A stretch of 64,000 bases of DNA from Lewinellaceae bacterium (GTDB taxonomy: Bacteria > Bacteroidota > Bacteroidia > Chitinophagales > Saprospiraceae). A model generated the notes under the pieces. That model did not search any database, was not told where the DNA came from, and worked only from the letters and a program-made list of their open reading frames with translations. Location of the stretch: the NCBI GenBank assembly GCA_020636375.1, contig JACJXZ010000002.1, positions 372,001 through 436,000 on the forward strand, written 5' to 3'. Made by a program: the position numbers and the translations under genes. Of the stretch, positions 1 to 10,000 are shown piece after piece (positions within the stretch are counted from its first letter, which is position 1; each line of letters opens with the position of its first letter).

Positions 1-1218
1 CAGGAGGCTGCTGGCCAGTTGCTCCAGCACGGCCCGGGAAGTGGAGAAGGCCACATATTCGCCCAGGATCGTGAAATAAGGGTTGCCCATCTCAAAGCCC
101 AGTGGGTGCAGGAGGCTGTCGGCCCGCAGGCGGGTGATCCGGAAAGACTTGAAGTCATAGGACCCCAGCGAACCCAGTTCCCGCGCCAGAGCCTTCATCA
201 GGGCCTGGGCGTCCGCGTCGGGGCGCACGGAAAGCAACAGGAACTGGTTCTCGGTTTCGCTGCCGGGCAGGGCCATGGAAGCGAAAGCCAGTTCCTGCCC
301 CGCCCAGGAGGCGATGTACCGGGCGAAGTGTTCGCCGGCGCCGCCCGGCGAAAGGCTGTCCACCGACTTGCGGTAGCACCAGGCCAGGTTGTCGGGCAGG
401 TAGTTCAGTAGGGCGCCGTCGGACACCTCCCCCGGTTCCTGGCTGGCCGCAAATTTGCGGCCTTCCACGGCGCCGCGGATATCGAGGGTGTCGCCCCTTT
501 TTTCAAAAGAAAGGTTTACGCCTTCACAGTAATCCTCGAACGCCCTAAGGGCCAGGCCGAGGGGCGGCGCCCAGATGCCGGCCCCCAGGCCCGACAGGTT
601 GTCGACCCGAAGGTACAGGTGGACGGGGCTGCTTGCCCGGGGGGCTTCCCAGTCGGAAAGGCCTTCCTTGAGCTCGGTAATGCTGGCCTCCACCTGCAGC
701 GGCAGGCGCCCCAGCAGCAACAGGTTGCGGTATTGGGCAAGGGCCAGCATGGCGCCTTCCGGGGAAGACAGCCGCCAGATGGGCTCTCCGCGAAAAAGGG
801 TCGCCTCCCGCTGGTATAGAGAAAGCGCCTTGTCCAGCGGGAAAGCAGGCGCTTCAACGGCCAGCGACAAGGCCAGTTGCCCGGCGCCCAGGTTATGGAC
901 CATCCACTCGGCATCCACGGGGATACCCCCCCCGGCCTGCCGGAAAAACGACTGGAAGGCCGAGTAATCCTGCTCAAGTTCAGGAAATGCCTGAAAAAAT
1001 GACGCTGTTTCTACAGAATCCCTGAAGGAATCCTTAGCTTTATACGCCGGAATGCTGAAAACAGCCGCCGTGGTACCCGGCACAGCATGCGAAGCCCGGT
1101 ACGGGTAACACCACATCCGGTACGTCACTACTCCCAGGATGGTGAGCAGCAAAACGGCGCTGGTGATCCTCCATCGGTATTTTAGCAACAAATTGGACTT
1201 TGATCGCATCATTTCCAT
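1..1218 (-). CDS. Membrane-anchored protein of unknown function, C-terminus outside window
   Basis: An open frame enters from the left edge and runs without a stop for about 406 codons to ATG at 1218 (a second in-frame ATG lies at 1212). Residues 15-33 form one hydrophobic segment (VLLLTILGVVTY) after a basic N-terminus, so the protein is probably anchored in the inner membrane with the rest outside the cytoplasm. The body has the alternating pattern of DUF3352-like Bacteroidota proteins ('VPGTTAAVFSIPAYKAKDSF' near the start), but I see no catalytic motif and the family call is a guess. GC-rich codon use matches the neighbours. It diverges from the DUF423 gene at 1279 across a 60-base gap, so the two probably share a promoter region. 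Confidence 0.7.
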   Translation of the reverse strand, partial: MEMMRSKSNLLLKYRWRITSAVLLLTILGVVTYRMWCYPYRASHAVPGTTAAVFSIPAYKAKDSFRDSVETASFFQAFPELEQDYSAFQSFFRQAGGGIPVDAEWMVHNLGAGQLALSLAVEAPAFPLDKALSLYQREATLFRGEPIWRLSSPEGAMLALAQYRNLLLLGRLPLQVEASITELKEGLSDWEAPRASSPVHLYLRVDNLSGLGAGIWAPPLGLALRAFEDYCEGVNLSFEKRGDTLDIRGAVEGRKFAASQEPGEVSDGALLNYLPDNLAWCYRKSVDSLSPGGAGEHFARYIASWAGQELAFASMALPGSETENQFLLLSVRPDADAQALMKALARELGSLGSYDFKSFRITRLRADSLLHPLGFEMGNPYFTILGEYVAFSTSRAVLEQLASSLL

Positions 1219-1278
1219 CAATTTGCAGTATAAGCAGTAACGATAATGAAACTCCAAAAAATATAAAAACATACGCTA

Positions 1279-1743
1279 ATGAGAAAAACCTTTCTTCGCC
1301 TGGGAAGTTTGATGGCCCTGCTCGCCGTCGCACTGGGCGCTTTTGGCTCCCATGGCTTGCGGGGCGTTATTTCTTCTTCCGACCTCGACGCCTACGAAAT
1401 AGGCGTCCGGTATCAGTTCTACCATGCTTTTGCCGTCCTGGCCGTAGGCATCCTGCTCTATTTCCGGAAAACGCCAATGTTACCCCGGGCCGGCTGGCTC
1501 TTCCTCGGTGGGACCGCCCTTTTTTCCGGATCGCTTTACCTGCTGGCGGCCAGCGACATCCTGAACATACCCCGCTCTTTTCTAGGGCCGGTAACTCCCA
1601 TCGGCGGCCTGATGCTGATGCTGGGCTGGGCCGCGCTCATCTGGTCTACCTTCGAGGAAAACGAACGGACGCACCGCAGCCACAGCAAGGAAGAAAAAGG
1701 CGACTATCTGCGCCAGCCCCAGGCAGAACGCCAGGAAAGCTGA
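1279..1743 (+). CDS. DUF423 family small membrane protein
   Basis: The 154-residue product has the DUF423 (YgdD-like) signature: an N-terminal helix containing 'ALGAFGSHGLRG', then 'YEIGVRYQFYHAFAVLAVGIL', a third helix 'GWLFLGGTALFSGSLYLLA' and a last helix 'PITPIGG'-like ('VTPIGGLMLMLGWAALIW'). Four membrane segments are visible. The family is widespread in bacteria and has no settled function. The last 25 residues are charged and hydrophilic (EENERTHRSHSKEEKGDY), longer than usual and probably cytoplasmic. ATG at 1279 follows an AT-rich leader with no Shine-Dalgarno sequence, as expected for this phylum. Family assignment is firm; role unknown. Confidence 0.85.
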   Translation: MRKTFLRLGSLMALLAVALGAFGSHGLRGVISSSDLDAYEIGVRYQFYHAFAVLAVGILLYFRKTPMLPRAGWLFLGGTALFSGSLYLLAASDILNIPRSFLGPVTPIGGLMLMLGWAALIWSTFEENERTHRSHSKEEKGDYLRQPQAERQES

Positions 1744-1788
1744 GCTTATCCGGGCAAATTTAAAACCGGAGTATTGTCTAAAATTCTT

Positions 1789-1817
1789 TTGGAGTTAGAA
1801 AGATTCCTTTATTTTAG
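1789..1817 (+). promoter_or_regulatory. Candidate Bacteroidota-type promoter for the TRL lipoprotein gene
   Basis: TTG at 1789-1791 and TATTTTAG at 1810-1817 are 18 bases apart and fit the -33 (TTTG/TTG) and -7 (TAnnTTTG) elements of the primary sigma factor of this phylum with one mismatch. The start codon is about 43 bases downstream of the -7 box. Confidence 0.4.
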
Positions 1818-1860
1818 CGGCACCTAGAAAACTCTAAATCAAAAACAAAATTCAACCAAC

Positions 1861-2172
1861 ATGAAGAATCTTCTCCTTGTTGCCGTTATCGCGTTCCTCG
1901 TTTCCAGCTGCGGCGCTTACGTCGCTACCCCGGTAACGGGCTTTATTTACACTGACGTGAAAGCCCCGCTCGGCGTTACCTCCAACCCGGTCGCCAGCAA
2001 GGTGGGCACGGCTGAAGCTACGTCCATCCTGGGCATCGTCGCCACCGGAGACGCCAGCATCGAAGCGGCGGCCAAGAAAGCGGGCATCACCCGCATTTCT
2101 CACGTCGACTATGAGGCCAACAGCGTCCTCGGCGTTTTCGCCAAGTTTACCGTTTACGTCTACGGCGAATAG
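1861..2172 (+). CDS. TRL-like family lipoprotein
   Basis: This 103-residue protein starts with a lipoprotein signal (MKNLLLVAVIAFLVSSCGAY, lipobox cysteine at 17). The mature part matches the TRL-like family: 'TPVTGFIYTDVKAPLGVTSN', then 'KVGTAEATSILGIVATGDASIEAAAKKAGITRISHVDYE' and the closing 'VYVYGE'. Such proteins carry a conserved glycine-rich 'G.A....ILG....GDASI..A...GI..I..VD' core; their function is not known, though some are linked to envelope conditions. The gene stands alone between its own promoter-like sequence and a strong terminator hairpin, so it is probably a monocistronic, well-expressed envelope lipoprotein. Confidence 0.82.
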   Translation: MKNLLLVAVIAFLVSSCGAYVATPVTGFIYTDVKAPLGVTSNPVASKVGTAEATSILGIVATGDASIEAAAKKAGITRISHVDYEANSVLGVFAKFTVYVYGE

Positions 2173-2192
2173 GCGAGAGTAAAAACCGAAAC

Positions 2193-2237
2193 AGAATTAG
2201 CCTCATGAGCAATCGCCCCTGGGGCTAATTCTTTTTT
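2193..2237 (+). terminator. Rho-independent terminator after the TRL gene
   Basis: AGAATTAGCC (2193-2202) pairs perfectly with GGCTAATTCT (2223-2232), and six T residues end at 2237. It starts 21 bases after the stop codon. Confidence 0.75.
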
Positions 2238-2329
2238 GGGTAGTGTATTAAATCCGTTGATCCGTTCAGCGGACCTGGAGGTCCGCTCTCCATTTGCACC
2301 GAAAGTTCAACGGATTTAATACACCACCC
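2238..2329. repeat. Compound palindromic element (hairpin inside hairpin)
   Basis: An 18-base perfect inverted repeat (2243-2260 with 2307-2324, GTGTATTAAATCCGTTGA) extends by another GGGT/ACCC pair. It encloses a second perfect 8-base hairpin, AGCGGACC at 2268-2275 with GGTCCGCT at 2280-2287. It lies directly after the terminator and before the next gene. No second copy was seen in the window. Confidence 0.7.
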
Positions 2330-2374
2330 TTTTTTGTACTGAACAGGAATCCCGAAAGCAATTCCTCCCTTGCT

Positions 2375-2911
2375 ATGAAACCAGCACTGCTCATCGGCGG
2401 CCTGGCCGTCCTTATTGCCGCCGCCGTATTGCTCTTCAGCCGACAGGAAAGCGGGGGGGCACCTGATAAGCTTGCGCTTAGCTACGACATCTGCCTGGCC
2501 GCCGGCTCGGGCTACCATCCGGTCACCCATGATTCTCTGCTCCGCCAGGAGTACATCCGCCGGTTCTGGGCCGACAGCAGCCGGCAGTTTTTCTCCAAAA
2601 CACTGGCCGGGCCGGAAGGGGATACGCTCTTTTTGTCGGTATTCAACAACGCCAACCTCAAAACGGCCCAGGAAATGCTGCTCAGCGCCGGCTTTGAGCC
2701 GCTGCGGCGGGAACGGGCCGCAGCGGGGGGCGCCTCCGCCCTGAAGATGCTGGCCCGCTCGCCCGACGGGACGTTCTTTCTGCGCTACCTGATCGACGCC
2801 GGCCGGTTCAGCACGGTCACTATGGCCGACCAACCGGGTAGAGACAGCAGCCGGCTCCGGCAACAGTTCGAAACCGAAAGCTTCATCCAAAAGATCGAAA
2901 AATGCCTCTGA
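2375..2911 (+). CDS. Hypothetical protein with one N-terminal membrane anchor
   Basis: I do not recognise this 178-residue protein. The frame is open from 2294, but the start at 2375 (MKPALLIGGLAVLIAAAVLLF) puts a hydrophobic segment at the very N-terminus and keeps the palindrome at 2238-2329 out of the gene. The rest is soluble with mixed charge ('LSYDICLAAGSGYHPVTHDSLLRQEYIRRFWADSSRQ') and one cysteine near each end. It is probably anchored in the inner membrane facing the periplasm. Its last codons overlap the next gene by 10 bases (ATGCCTCTGA), so the two are translationally coupled and likely work together. Confidence 0.7.
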   Translation: MKPALLIGGLAVLIAAAVLLFSRQESGGAPDKLALSYDICLAAGSGYHPVTHDSLLRQEYIRRFWADSSRQFFSKTLAGPEGDTLFLSVFNNANLKTAQEMLLSAGFEPLRRERAAAGGASALKMLARSPDGTFFLRYLIDAGRFSTVTMADQPGRDSSRLRQQFETESFIQKIEKCL

Positions 2912-3432
2912 ACACGCTACTGGCCTTGGCCATGAGTTGCACCCTCTGCCTGGGCGCCCACGCCCAGAACTCCTCCCGATACCTCCGCTCGATGCAGCAG
3001 GAAAGTTATACCTTATATTTTATCAAACCGGTACCGTTCAAAGCCGAAGGCGCCAAAGCGCGGCTGGTCCCGGACTTTACCTTCCAGCACGGCGACGCTG
3101 CCCCCGAGGTGGTGGACCTGCGGTTCTCCCTGTCCTCCCAGGCGCCCGTCCGGGAGATGGCCAGCCTGTCCTTCCACGCTGACGGCAAGCTCCTCGGCCA
3201 GGCCTCCGGCGCAGAGCTGCTCTTCCTCGAACAGGCCAAAGGGTGCTGGCACGCCCGCTTCTCCACCCAACTCCCCTACCCTGCCCTGCTGGCGATGCTC
3301 CGGGCCGGCGAGGGGCTGGAGGCCCGCTTCGAGGGGCAGGGCGTGACGCTGTCCTTTCCGGCGGGCAAGAAATGGCGGAAGGCCTCGGCGGTGGTGCGGG
3401 AGATTTTGATGGCGGAGGTTGGGGAGAAGTGA
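2902..3432 (+). CDS. Hypothetical exported protein coupled to the preceding gene
   Basis: The 176-residue product begins with a signal peptide (MPLNTLLALAMSCTLCLGAHAQ, cleavage after AQ at about 22). The mature chain alternates polar and hydrophobic residues in a way that suggests a beta-sandwich ('YTLYFIKPVPFKAEGAKARLVPDFTFQHG', 'SLSFHADGKLLGQASGAELLFLEQ'). I see no known motif. The start overlaps the stop of the upstream gene by 10 bases, which fixes the start and implies co-expression. After the gene comes a 600-base spacer full of repeats. Function unknown; periplasmic or outer-membrane-associated location is inferred from the signal peptide. Confidence 0.68.
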   Translation: MPLNTLLALAMSCTLCLGAHAQNSSRYLRSMQQESYTLYFIKPVPFKAEGAKARLVPDFTFQHGDAAPEVVDLRFSLSSQAPVREMASLSFHADGKLLGQASGAELLFLEQAKGCWHARFSTQLPYPALLAMLRAGEGLEARFEGQGVTLSFPAGKKWRKASAVVREILMAEVGEK

Positions 3433-3491
3433 AGGAGAGGGGGAATTGTCAAATGGCTAAATCACCCATTGGGAGTGTTCAAACCGCTGTG

Positions 3492-3615
3492 GTAACTGTT
3501 TAGGTCTTTTGTTTAACCACATAGTACACATAGCGTTTTCACAGTAGAGCACATAGGCGGCGGCTACTGTGGCCTATGTGAACTGCCTGATATGGCCTAT
3601 GTGGTAAATAGTTAC
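3492..3615. repeat. Family A palindromic element, copy 1
   Basis: The ends are GTAACTGTTTAG (3492-3503) and TAAATAGTTAC (3605-3615), the same inverted ends as in the copies at 11506, 29120 and 44032. The core here is a different palindrome built from CCACATAG / CTATGTGG words, whereas the other copies have CCACRAAGACAC / GTGTCTTYGTGG cores. There is no coding capacity. Confidence 0.65.
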
Positions 3616-4067
3616 CAAAAAACCGTGTCGACCCGCATTTTTCCAACCGCCCGCCTACCTGCCATCCTGGCGATATGGCAGAAATGGCCGGCAGGCAGGG
3701 GGCGTGGGGAACCACAGAGAGAAGATGGCATGAGGCGTTTCCGGGAGCTATGCGTACATGCATGCGGCCAGCGCAGCGGAGCTGCACTGCTCTCCTCTGC
3801 GGCCCCCTGCGCCCCCTGCGGTTTAAACAAAACCTGCCGGCCGGCAGCACAGCCTGCCTGCCATTACTGCCAGGCAGGCAGGCAGGCAGGCAGGCGGGAA
3901 ACACAGTGGTTTGAACAGTCCCGGGATTGGCCACTGTTCGCCGAATCATGAACATCAAGAGGCATCTCCCCCTCTCCCATTCTCTCCCCCTCTCCCATTC
4001 TCTCCCTCTTTCCCTCTCTCTCCCTCTCCCATTCTCCCCCTCTCCCATTCTCCCCCTCTCCCCCCGC
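3616..4067. repeat. Non-coding spacer: GGCA tandem repeat and polypurine/polypyrimidine tract
   Basis: No gene is supported here. A (GGCA)n run occupies about 3872-3894 and pairs with the CCTGCCTG stretch at 3853-3861. From about 3965 to 4067 the plus strand is almost pure pyrimidine in repeated CTCTCCCATT-type units. On the minus strand this is a polypurine tract directly after the stop codon of the giant surface protein. Confidence 0.6.
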
Positions 4068-7000
4068 TCACCTAAGCAGCGCCACATCCCCGCTGACCAC
4101 CTTCGTCCGCCCGTCCGGCAAAAGCACTTCCGCCCAAAATACATAAACGCCTGCGTCCAGCTCGCTGCCGTTGGCGCGGCCGTCCCAGCCCAGCTCCGGC
4201 ACGCCGCCGGGAATGCCTTCTGCTTCGAACAGCAGCGTTCCCCAACGATCAAACACCTGGAGCAATCTGATCCGGGCCGCCGCCTGCCGGGGATAAAGCG
4301 TGAAATGGTCATTCCGGCCGTCACCGTTGGGCGAAAAAGCATTGGGGGCATAGATGTCGTCCCGGCGAACCACCCGCACGGTGATGCGGCCCTCCGCCCG
4401 GCACCCGCTCTCCGAAACGGCGGCCAGAGTGTACACCGTGGTCAGGCCCGGCGATACCACCGGCGACGGGCAATCCCGGCAGCTCAGCGTGCTGTCGCCG
4501 GCCGCCGCCCAGGAATATACAGCCACCGGCAAGGTGGGCTCAACCGACAACTGCGCGCTGTCGCCGGCTGCCAGCTCTATTGCCGCTTCATGGATCAACT
4601 CAAAAACCTCCGCTTCCGGAATGGTTAGCACCTGTTCCTGCTCGCACCCCTCGCTGTCCTGAACGATTAGGGTATACTCCCCGGAGGCCAGAGAACCGAA
4701 AGAAGAGCCGGAGCCAAACGGCCCGCCGTCCAGCGCAAAGAGGTAAGGAGGGCTTCCGCCGATCACGGTATCTACCTGGATGAAGCCGCCCGCTTCTCCG
4801 AAACAGGGAGGCGGAACGGCCTGCGCGGCTACACTGCTGATCCCATCGCTTTCCAGGACCACCGTGGCAGCCGTAGCCCGGCAGCCCGTCCGCAGCAGGG
4901 TGGCCGCCAGGGTGTAATTGCCGGGGGCAGTAATAGATACCTCCGGAGTGGCCGCCGAAAAACCGGGACCGGCCCACTCAAAACTCAACTCGCCGATACC
5001 CGGAGCAAAGTCCGGCGCCACTGCTATGCCCTGCCCCTGGCAGTCCAGTTGGTAAGTATCTTCCAAATCCAGTGCCGGCGCCTCGAAATCCTCCCCGACC
5101 AGCACGCTGTCCGCCCGCTCGCAGCCATTTTCGGTATTGCGTACCGTGACGATGTACCAGCCGCCGGCGTCCACCTCCACCGCTGCTCCGCTCAGGTTGG
5201 CGGTAATGATGTTGCCGCCGACCGTCGACCATTCCAGCGACAGGTTGGGCAGCCCCGCCGCCGCCGTTTCAACCAGCTCCAACTCCGGCGTATAACAACT
5301 GAGGGTTCCGCCGCCCCCGATCTGCGCCGGCGGCAAAGCGAAATCTTCTGCCAGGATAACCGTATCGGTATTGATGCAACCCGTACTGGTATTCAATACT
5401 TCCAGGACATAAATCCCGGCTTCTTCCGCTACCCATTCCACCGCCGTGGCCCCGCTGATGGGCTGGCCCTGGAAATACCACTGATAGGAGATGGTATCCC
5501 CCTGGGCCGAGTTGGCGCCGTCCAGCCGGGCGCTCGCTGTCTGGCAATCGAGGCTGTCCGTAGCCACCGCCTCGGCCGGCGGCAGTTCCCGGTTGTCGGT
5601 TACGATCACGTTCGCCGGCGCAGAGGCGCAGCCGTTGGCGGTATCCGTGACGACCAGGCTGTACTGCCCGGCCTGGCCGACATTGGGATTGGGCAGGTTT
5701 TCATTGGAGACGTCAATGCCTGGCCCGCTCCAGCGGAAAAGCGCCCCGGCGGCAGAAGCACTGCCCGACAGGCTGGCCACCGGTTCCCGGCAGGTCAACG
5801 CCTGATCCGGGCCGGCAAAGGCTGCCGGGGGCGTCGTATTTTGTTGCACTTCAGTGGCCTCCGAAGCAACGCAGCCATTGTCCAGGTTGGCCACGGTAAG
5901 GGTGTATACGCCGGCCACAGTTGCTTCCGCCAGCAAAGAGGTGCTGTCCCCCGCCAGGCCCGGGCCGGACCATAAATAAGTATAATTTCCGCCGCTGTCA
6001 GACCCGAATCCGTCCAGCGTGGCCGTTGTCCGTTCACAGGTCAGCATACCTCCGGTTGCCGCAACGGCAACGGGGGCAACCGTATCTATGGCGACCGCCG
6101 CTTCGTCAACGGCACTGCAGCCGTTCTGCGGATCGGTAACCTGTAAAATATATAACCCCGGGGTGCTTACCGAAAGGGTCAACCCGCCGCCCAGCGCTGC
6201 CCCGGCGGCATCCGTCCACTGGTAGGCCAGCCCGCTCTGGGCCGAGCCGCTGCCGTCGAGCTGAACCGTTGGGTCAGCGCAGGTCAGCAGCCCGTCAGGG
6301 CCGGCGTCGGCAAGGGGGGCAATGGTGTCGACGGTCACGGCTACCGTATCCGCCGCCATGCAGAAATTCGAGGTGTCGGTTACGGCCAGGACATAAAGGC
6401 CGGAAGCCGTCACTACCGGAGTCAGCGTATCGGAATTGAAACCGGGCCCGGACCAGGCATAGATAAAGTTGCCGCCGGCGCTGCTGCCGCTGCCATCGAG
6501 GGATACGCCGGAATTAACGCAGTCCAGAACCTGATCCGCGCCGGCATCCGCCTCCGGATAGGCGATGTTGTCAACAACCATCACCTCGTCGGCCGCAGTG
6601 CAACCGTTATTGGCGTTGGTGGCCAGCAACGTGTACAGGCCCGGCAGGGATACCACCTGGCGGGGGGCTGTGCCCAGGGTGTTGCCCTGCGCATCCCGCC
6701 ATTCGTACCGGATGCCGGGGCCGGCGGATGAGTTGCCGCCCAGTTCCACGCTCAGGTTGGCGCAGTCGCGGACAGCATCCGCGCCGGCGTCGGCAACGGG
6801 GGCGATGGTGTCTATCGGGACATTTATGGTAGCGACGGACCGGCACTGCGTCTGGGTGTTGATTACCACCAGGGTGTACAAGCCCGGCGTGGATACCGTG
6901 GTTTCGATGCTGCTGGAAATGGCCTGCCCGGCACCGTCCCGCCACTCGTATTCAAATTCCGCTCCCGTGCTGGACCCCAGCCCGGAAAGGACGGCCACGG

Positions 7001-10000
7001 ATACCGAACAACTCAGGGTATCGGCGCTCTGCGCCTCGGCGGCGGGCAGGCTGGCGTCTTCGGCCACGCCAACGGTATCGCGGGCGGTACAGCCGTTGGT
7101 GGTGTCCGTCACCAGCAGGATATAGGTATCGGGCGCGCAGACCTCAGGATTTGGGACGCCGGCATCCGCAACGGCATTCGAACTTCCTGTCCACTGATAG
7201 GTGTAATCAGGCCCGATCGAGGTGCCGGCGCCGCCCAGATCCAGGCAGTTGGCCGTACAGGTGAGCAGCCCGCCCGGGCCGGCATCGGCCACCGGCGCCT
7301 GCGTGTTTTCGGTTATGGACACCTCATCGGAAGCGGCGCAACCGTTGGCGGTGTTGGTAACGACAAGGCCGTAATTGCCCGGCACGGAAACGACAAGCGT
7401 AGAATCGTTGCCGATGGGTACCCCGCCCAGCGTCCAGGAGTAGGTTAGATTTCCACCGGTACCAGGGCTGCCGGCACTCAGCGTGAAAGCAGGCACCGCA
7501 CAGGTCAGCGCCCGGCCGGGGCCGGCGTCGATGGCAGGAGGCAGGGTATCGGCGGTTACTTCCACGAGGGCGGTTGCCGCACAGCCGTTCAGGGTATCCG
7601 TCACCTGGAGGGTATAAACGCCGGCCACCGGCGCGCTCTGCTGGCTGCCGGTACCCAGCGGCACCCCGTCGGGTGCCAGCCACTGGTAGGTTATGTTTGT
7701 CCCGGCCGACGAGTTGCCCCCGTCCAGCAAGGCCACCGGGTCATTGCAGTCGATCACCTGCGGGATGCCGGCATCGGCCGCCGGGGCCAGCGTATCCAGG
7801 CGGACTTCGGCCTGGTCGTTTGCCGTGCATCCGTTGGCCGTGTTGCTGATTGTAAGGGTATAAACGCCAGGCACTGAAACCAGAGGGCTCAGCGCATCCT
7901 GGTTAGAGGCATCAATCCCTGGGCCGGACCAGATGTAGCTAAAATCCCCGCCGATGGAGGAGCCGCTTCCATCCAGGGAAACCACCGCCTGCCGGCAGTT
8001 GATCACCAGATCTTCGCCGGCTGCCGCCACCGGAAAACCGGTGTCGGTAGTGACGACAACCGTATCCGTGACGGTACAACCCGGACCGGCGCCGGCCAGG
8101 AAGACGGCCAGGACGTAAGTACCCGGCACGCCAACTTCCGGCATGGGGTCGGTGCGGTTGCTGTCGTCGATGCCCGGGCCACTCCACTCGTACAGCAGGC
8201 CCGCGCCGCCGCCGGGGCTGCCCAGCACAACGGCGGGGTCGCCGCAGGTGATCTGCTGACCGGCGCCGGCATCGGCAACCGGAAGGGAAAGGATATTCAA
8301 AACCACCGTATCGGTTACCGGCAGGCAATCGGCCGCCAGCGGCAGGGCGGTAAATATAAGGGTGGCCTGGCCGGCAGAGAGGTCATTGCCGCCGGGGGTA
8401 TAAACGGCATCCGGGCTGGAGGGGTCGTCAAAACTGCCGTCGCCCGTGCTTACCCAGAAGGTGGAATCCACCCCGCCGGAAAGAGATGGCGACAGGCTGG
8501 CTTCTTCTCCTGCGCAGAGGGCCCTGTCCTGCCCGGCGTCGAGGGCCAGGGCCGCCACGACGGTAATGGTTTGGGTATAACTTGCCACATTGCCGCAACC
8601 GTCGGTGTACGCCCAGGTGCGGCTGATGGTTTCGGGATTGCTCAGGCCGTCGGTGGACTCGGAACCGGATATGCTTCCCGCCCCGTCGCAGTTGTCCGTC
8701 CAGCCCAGATCCGCCATCGGAGGCAAAGCGCCTTCGCAGACGGTGATATCTGCCGGGGCATTGCCAAATACGGGCGCCGCGGTATCCTGAACCGTGATCA
8801 CCTGGGCGAGGCTGACGGCATTGCCGCAGGCGTCGGTAGCCGTCCAGGCCCGGTGAATCTCGTAGGAGCAGCCGCTTCCGATGATCATTTCCCCGTCGTA
8901 GGCAATGGCAGGCACCGAGCAGTTATCCGTCGCGGTGGCGTCGGCAGCGGAGGCGGCAGGGATGTTGTTGCAATCCAGGGTCGTATCCGGCGGAACGGCA
9001 AGGACCGGCGGGGCATCGTCCACCACAGTGATCACCTGGCTGACGGAAACCGTGTTGCCGGAACAATCCGTCGCCGTCCAGGTGCGGACCACCTCCCCTA
9101 CCCCGCAGGCGTCCAGGCCGCTGGTGTCGTCGGCCGGCATGCCGGTGGAGGAGATGCTGCCGTCGCAGTCGTCGGAGGCGGCCAGGGGCTGGGCGGGCGG
9201 AAGCGCGCCACAACTGACCGTGACATCCGCCGGCACCGGGCCGTCGATGGTGGGCGGCCCGTCGTCCACCAGGGTGATCACCTGGGAAGCTACCGCTATG
9301 TTTCCGGAGCAGTCCTGGACCGCCCAGGTTCGGACGACCTGGCCGGCGCCGCAGGCGCCCACTCCGCCGAGGTCGTCGACGGGCATGCCGGTGGAGGCCA
9401 CGCTGCCGTCGCAGAAGTCGAAGGCGGCGAGGGGAGCGGCCGGCGGCATTTCATCGCAGGCGACCACCACGTCCGCCGGTATTTGATCTGCGATCAGGGG
9501 CGGTTGCTGGTCGGACAAGGTGATGAACTGGGTGGCGGAAGCCGTATTGCCGGCGCAGTCGGCTACCGTCCAGGTGCGCACCACAGTTCCCGTGCCGCAG
9601 GCGTCCAGCCCGCTGAAGTCGTCCACCGGCGGGTTGGTGAGCAGCACGCCGGCATCACAGTTGTCGGAGGCGGGCAATGGCGCTGCCTGGGGGAAAGGGT
9701 CGCTGCAGTCCAGGAAGAGGTTCGGCGGCGGCTGTTGGGCGATGACGGGCGGCGCGTTGTCCACCAGGGTGATCGCCTGGCTGACGGAGGCCGTATTGCC
9801 CGAGCAGTCCGCCACCGTCCAGGTGCGGATGAGGGTGCCCAGCCCGCAGGCGTTCAGCCCGCTGTTGTCCTCCGCCGGCATGCCGGTGGTTGTCACCGCC
9901 GGGTCGCAGTTATCAGAAGCCGCCAGTGGAAGGGCGGGGGGTATGGGGCCGTTGCAGTTGATGGTCAGGTTGGCCGGCGCGCCGGTGATCGCCGGCGGTA

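Noticed and set aside
3539..4351. 270-codon minus-strand frame with RERERGREWERGRE repeats
   Set aside because: It arises from the polypurine tract after the giant gene and partly overlaps that gene in another frame. Low complexity, no start context, no homology pattern.
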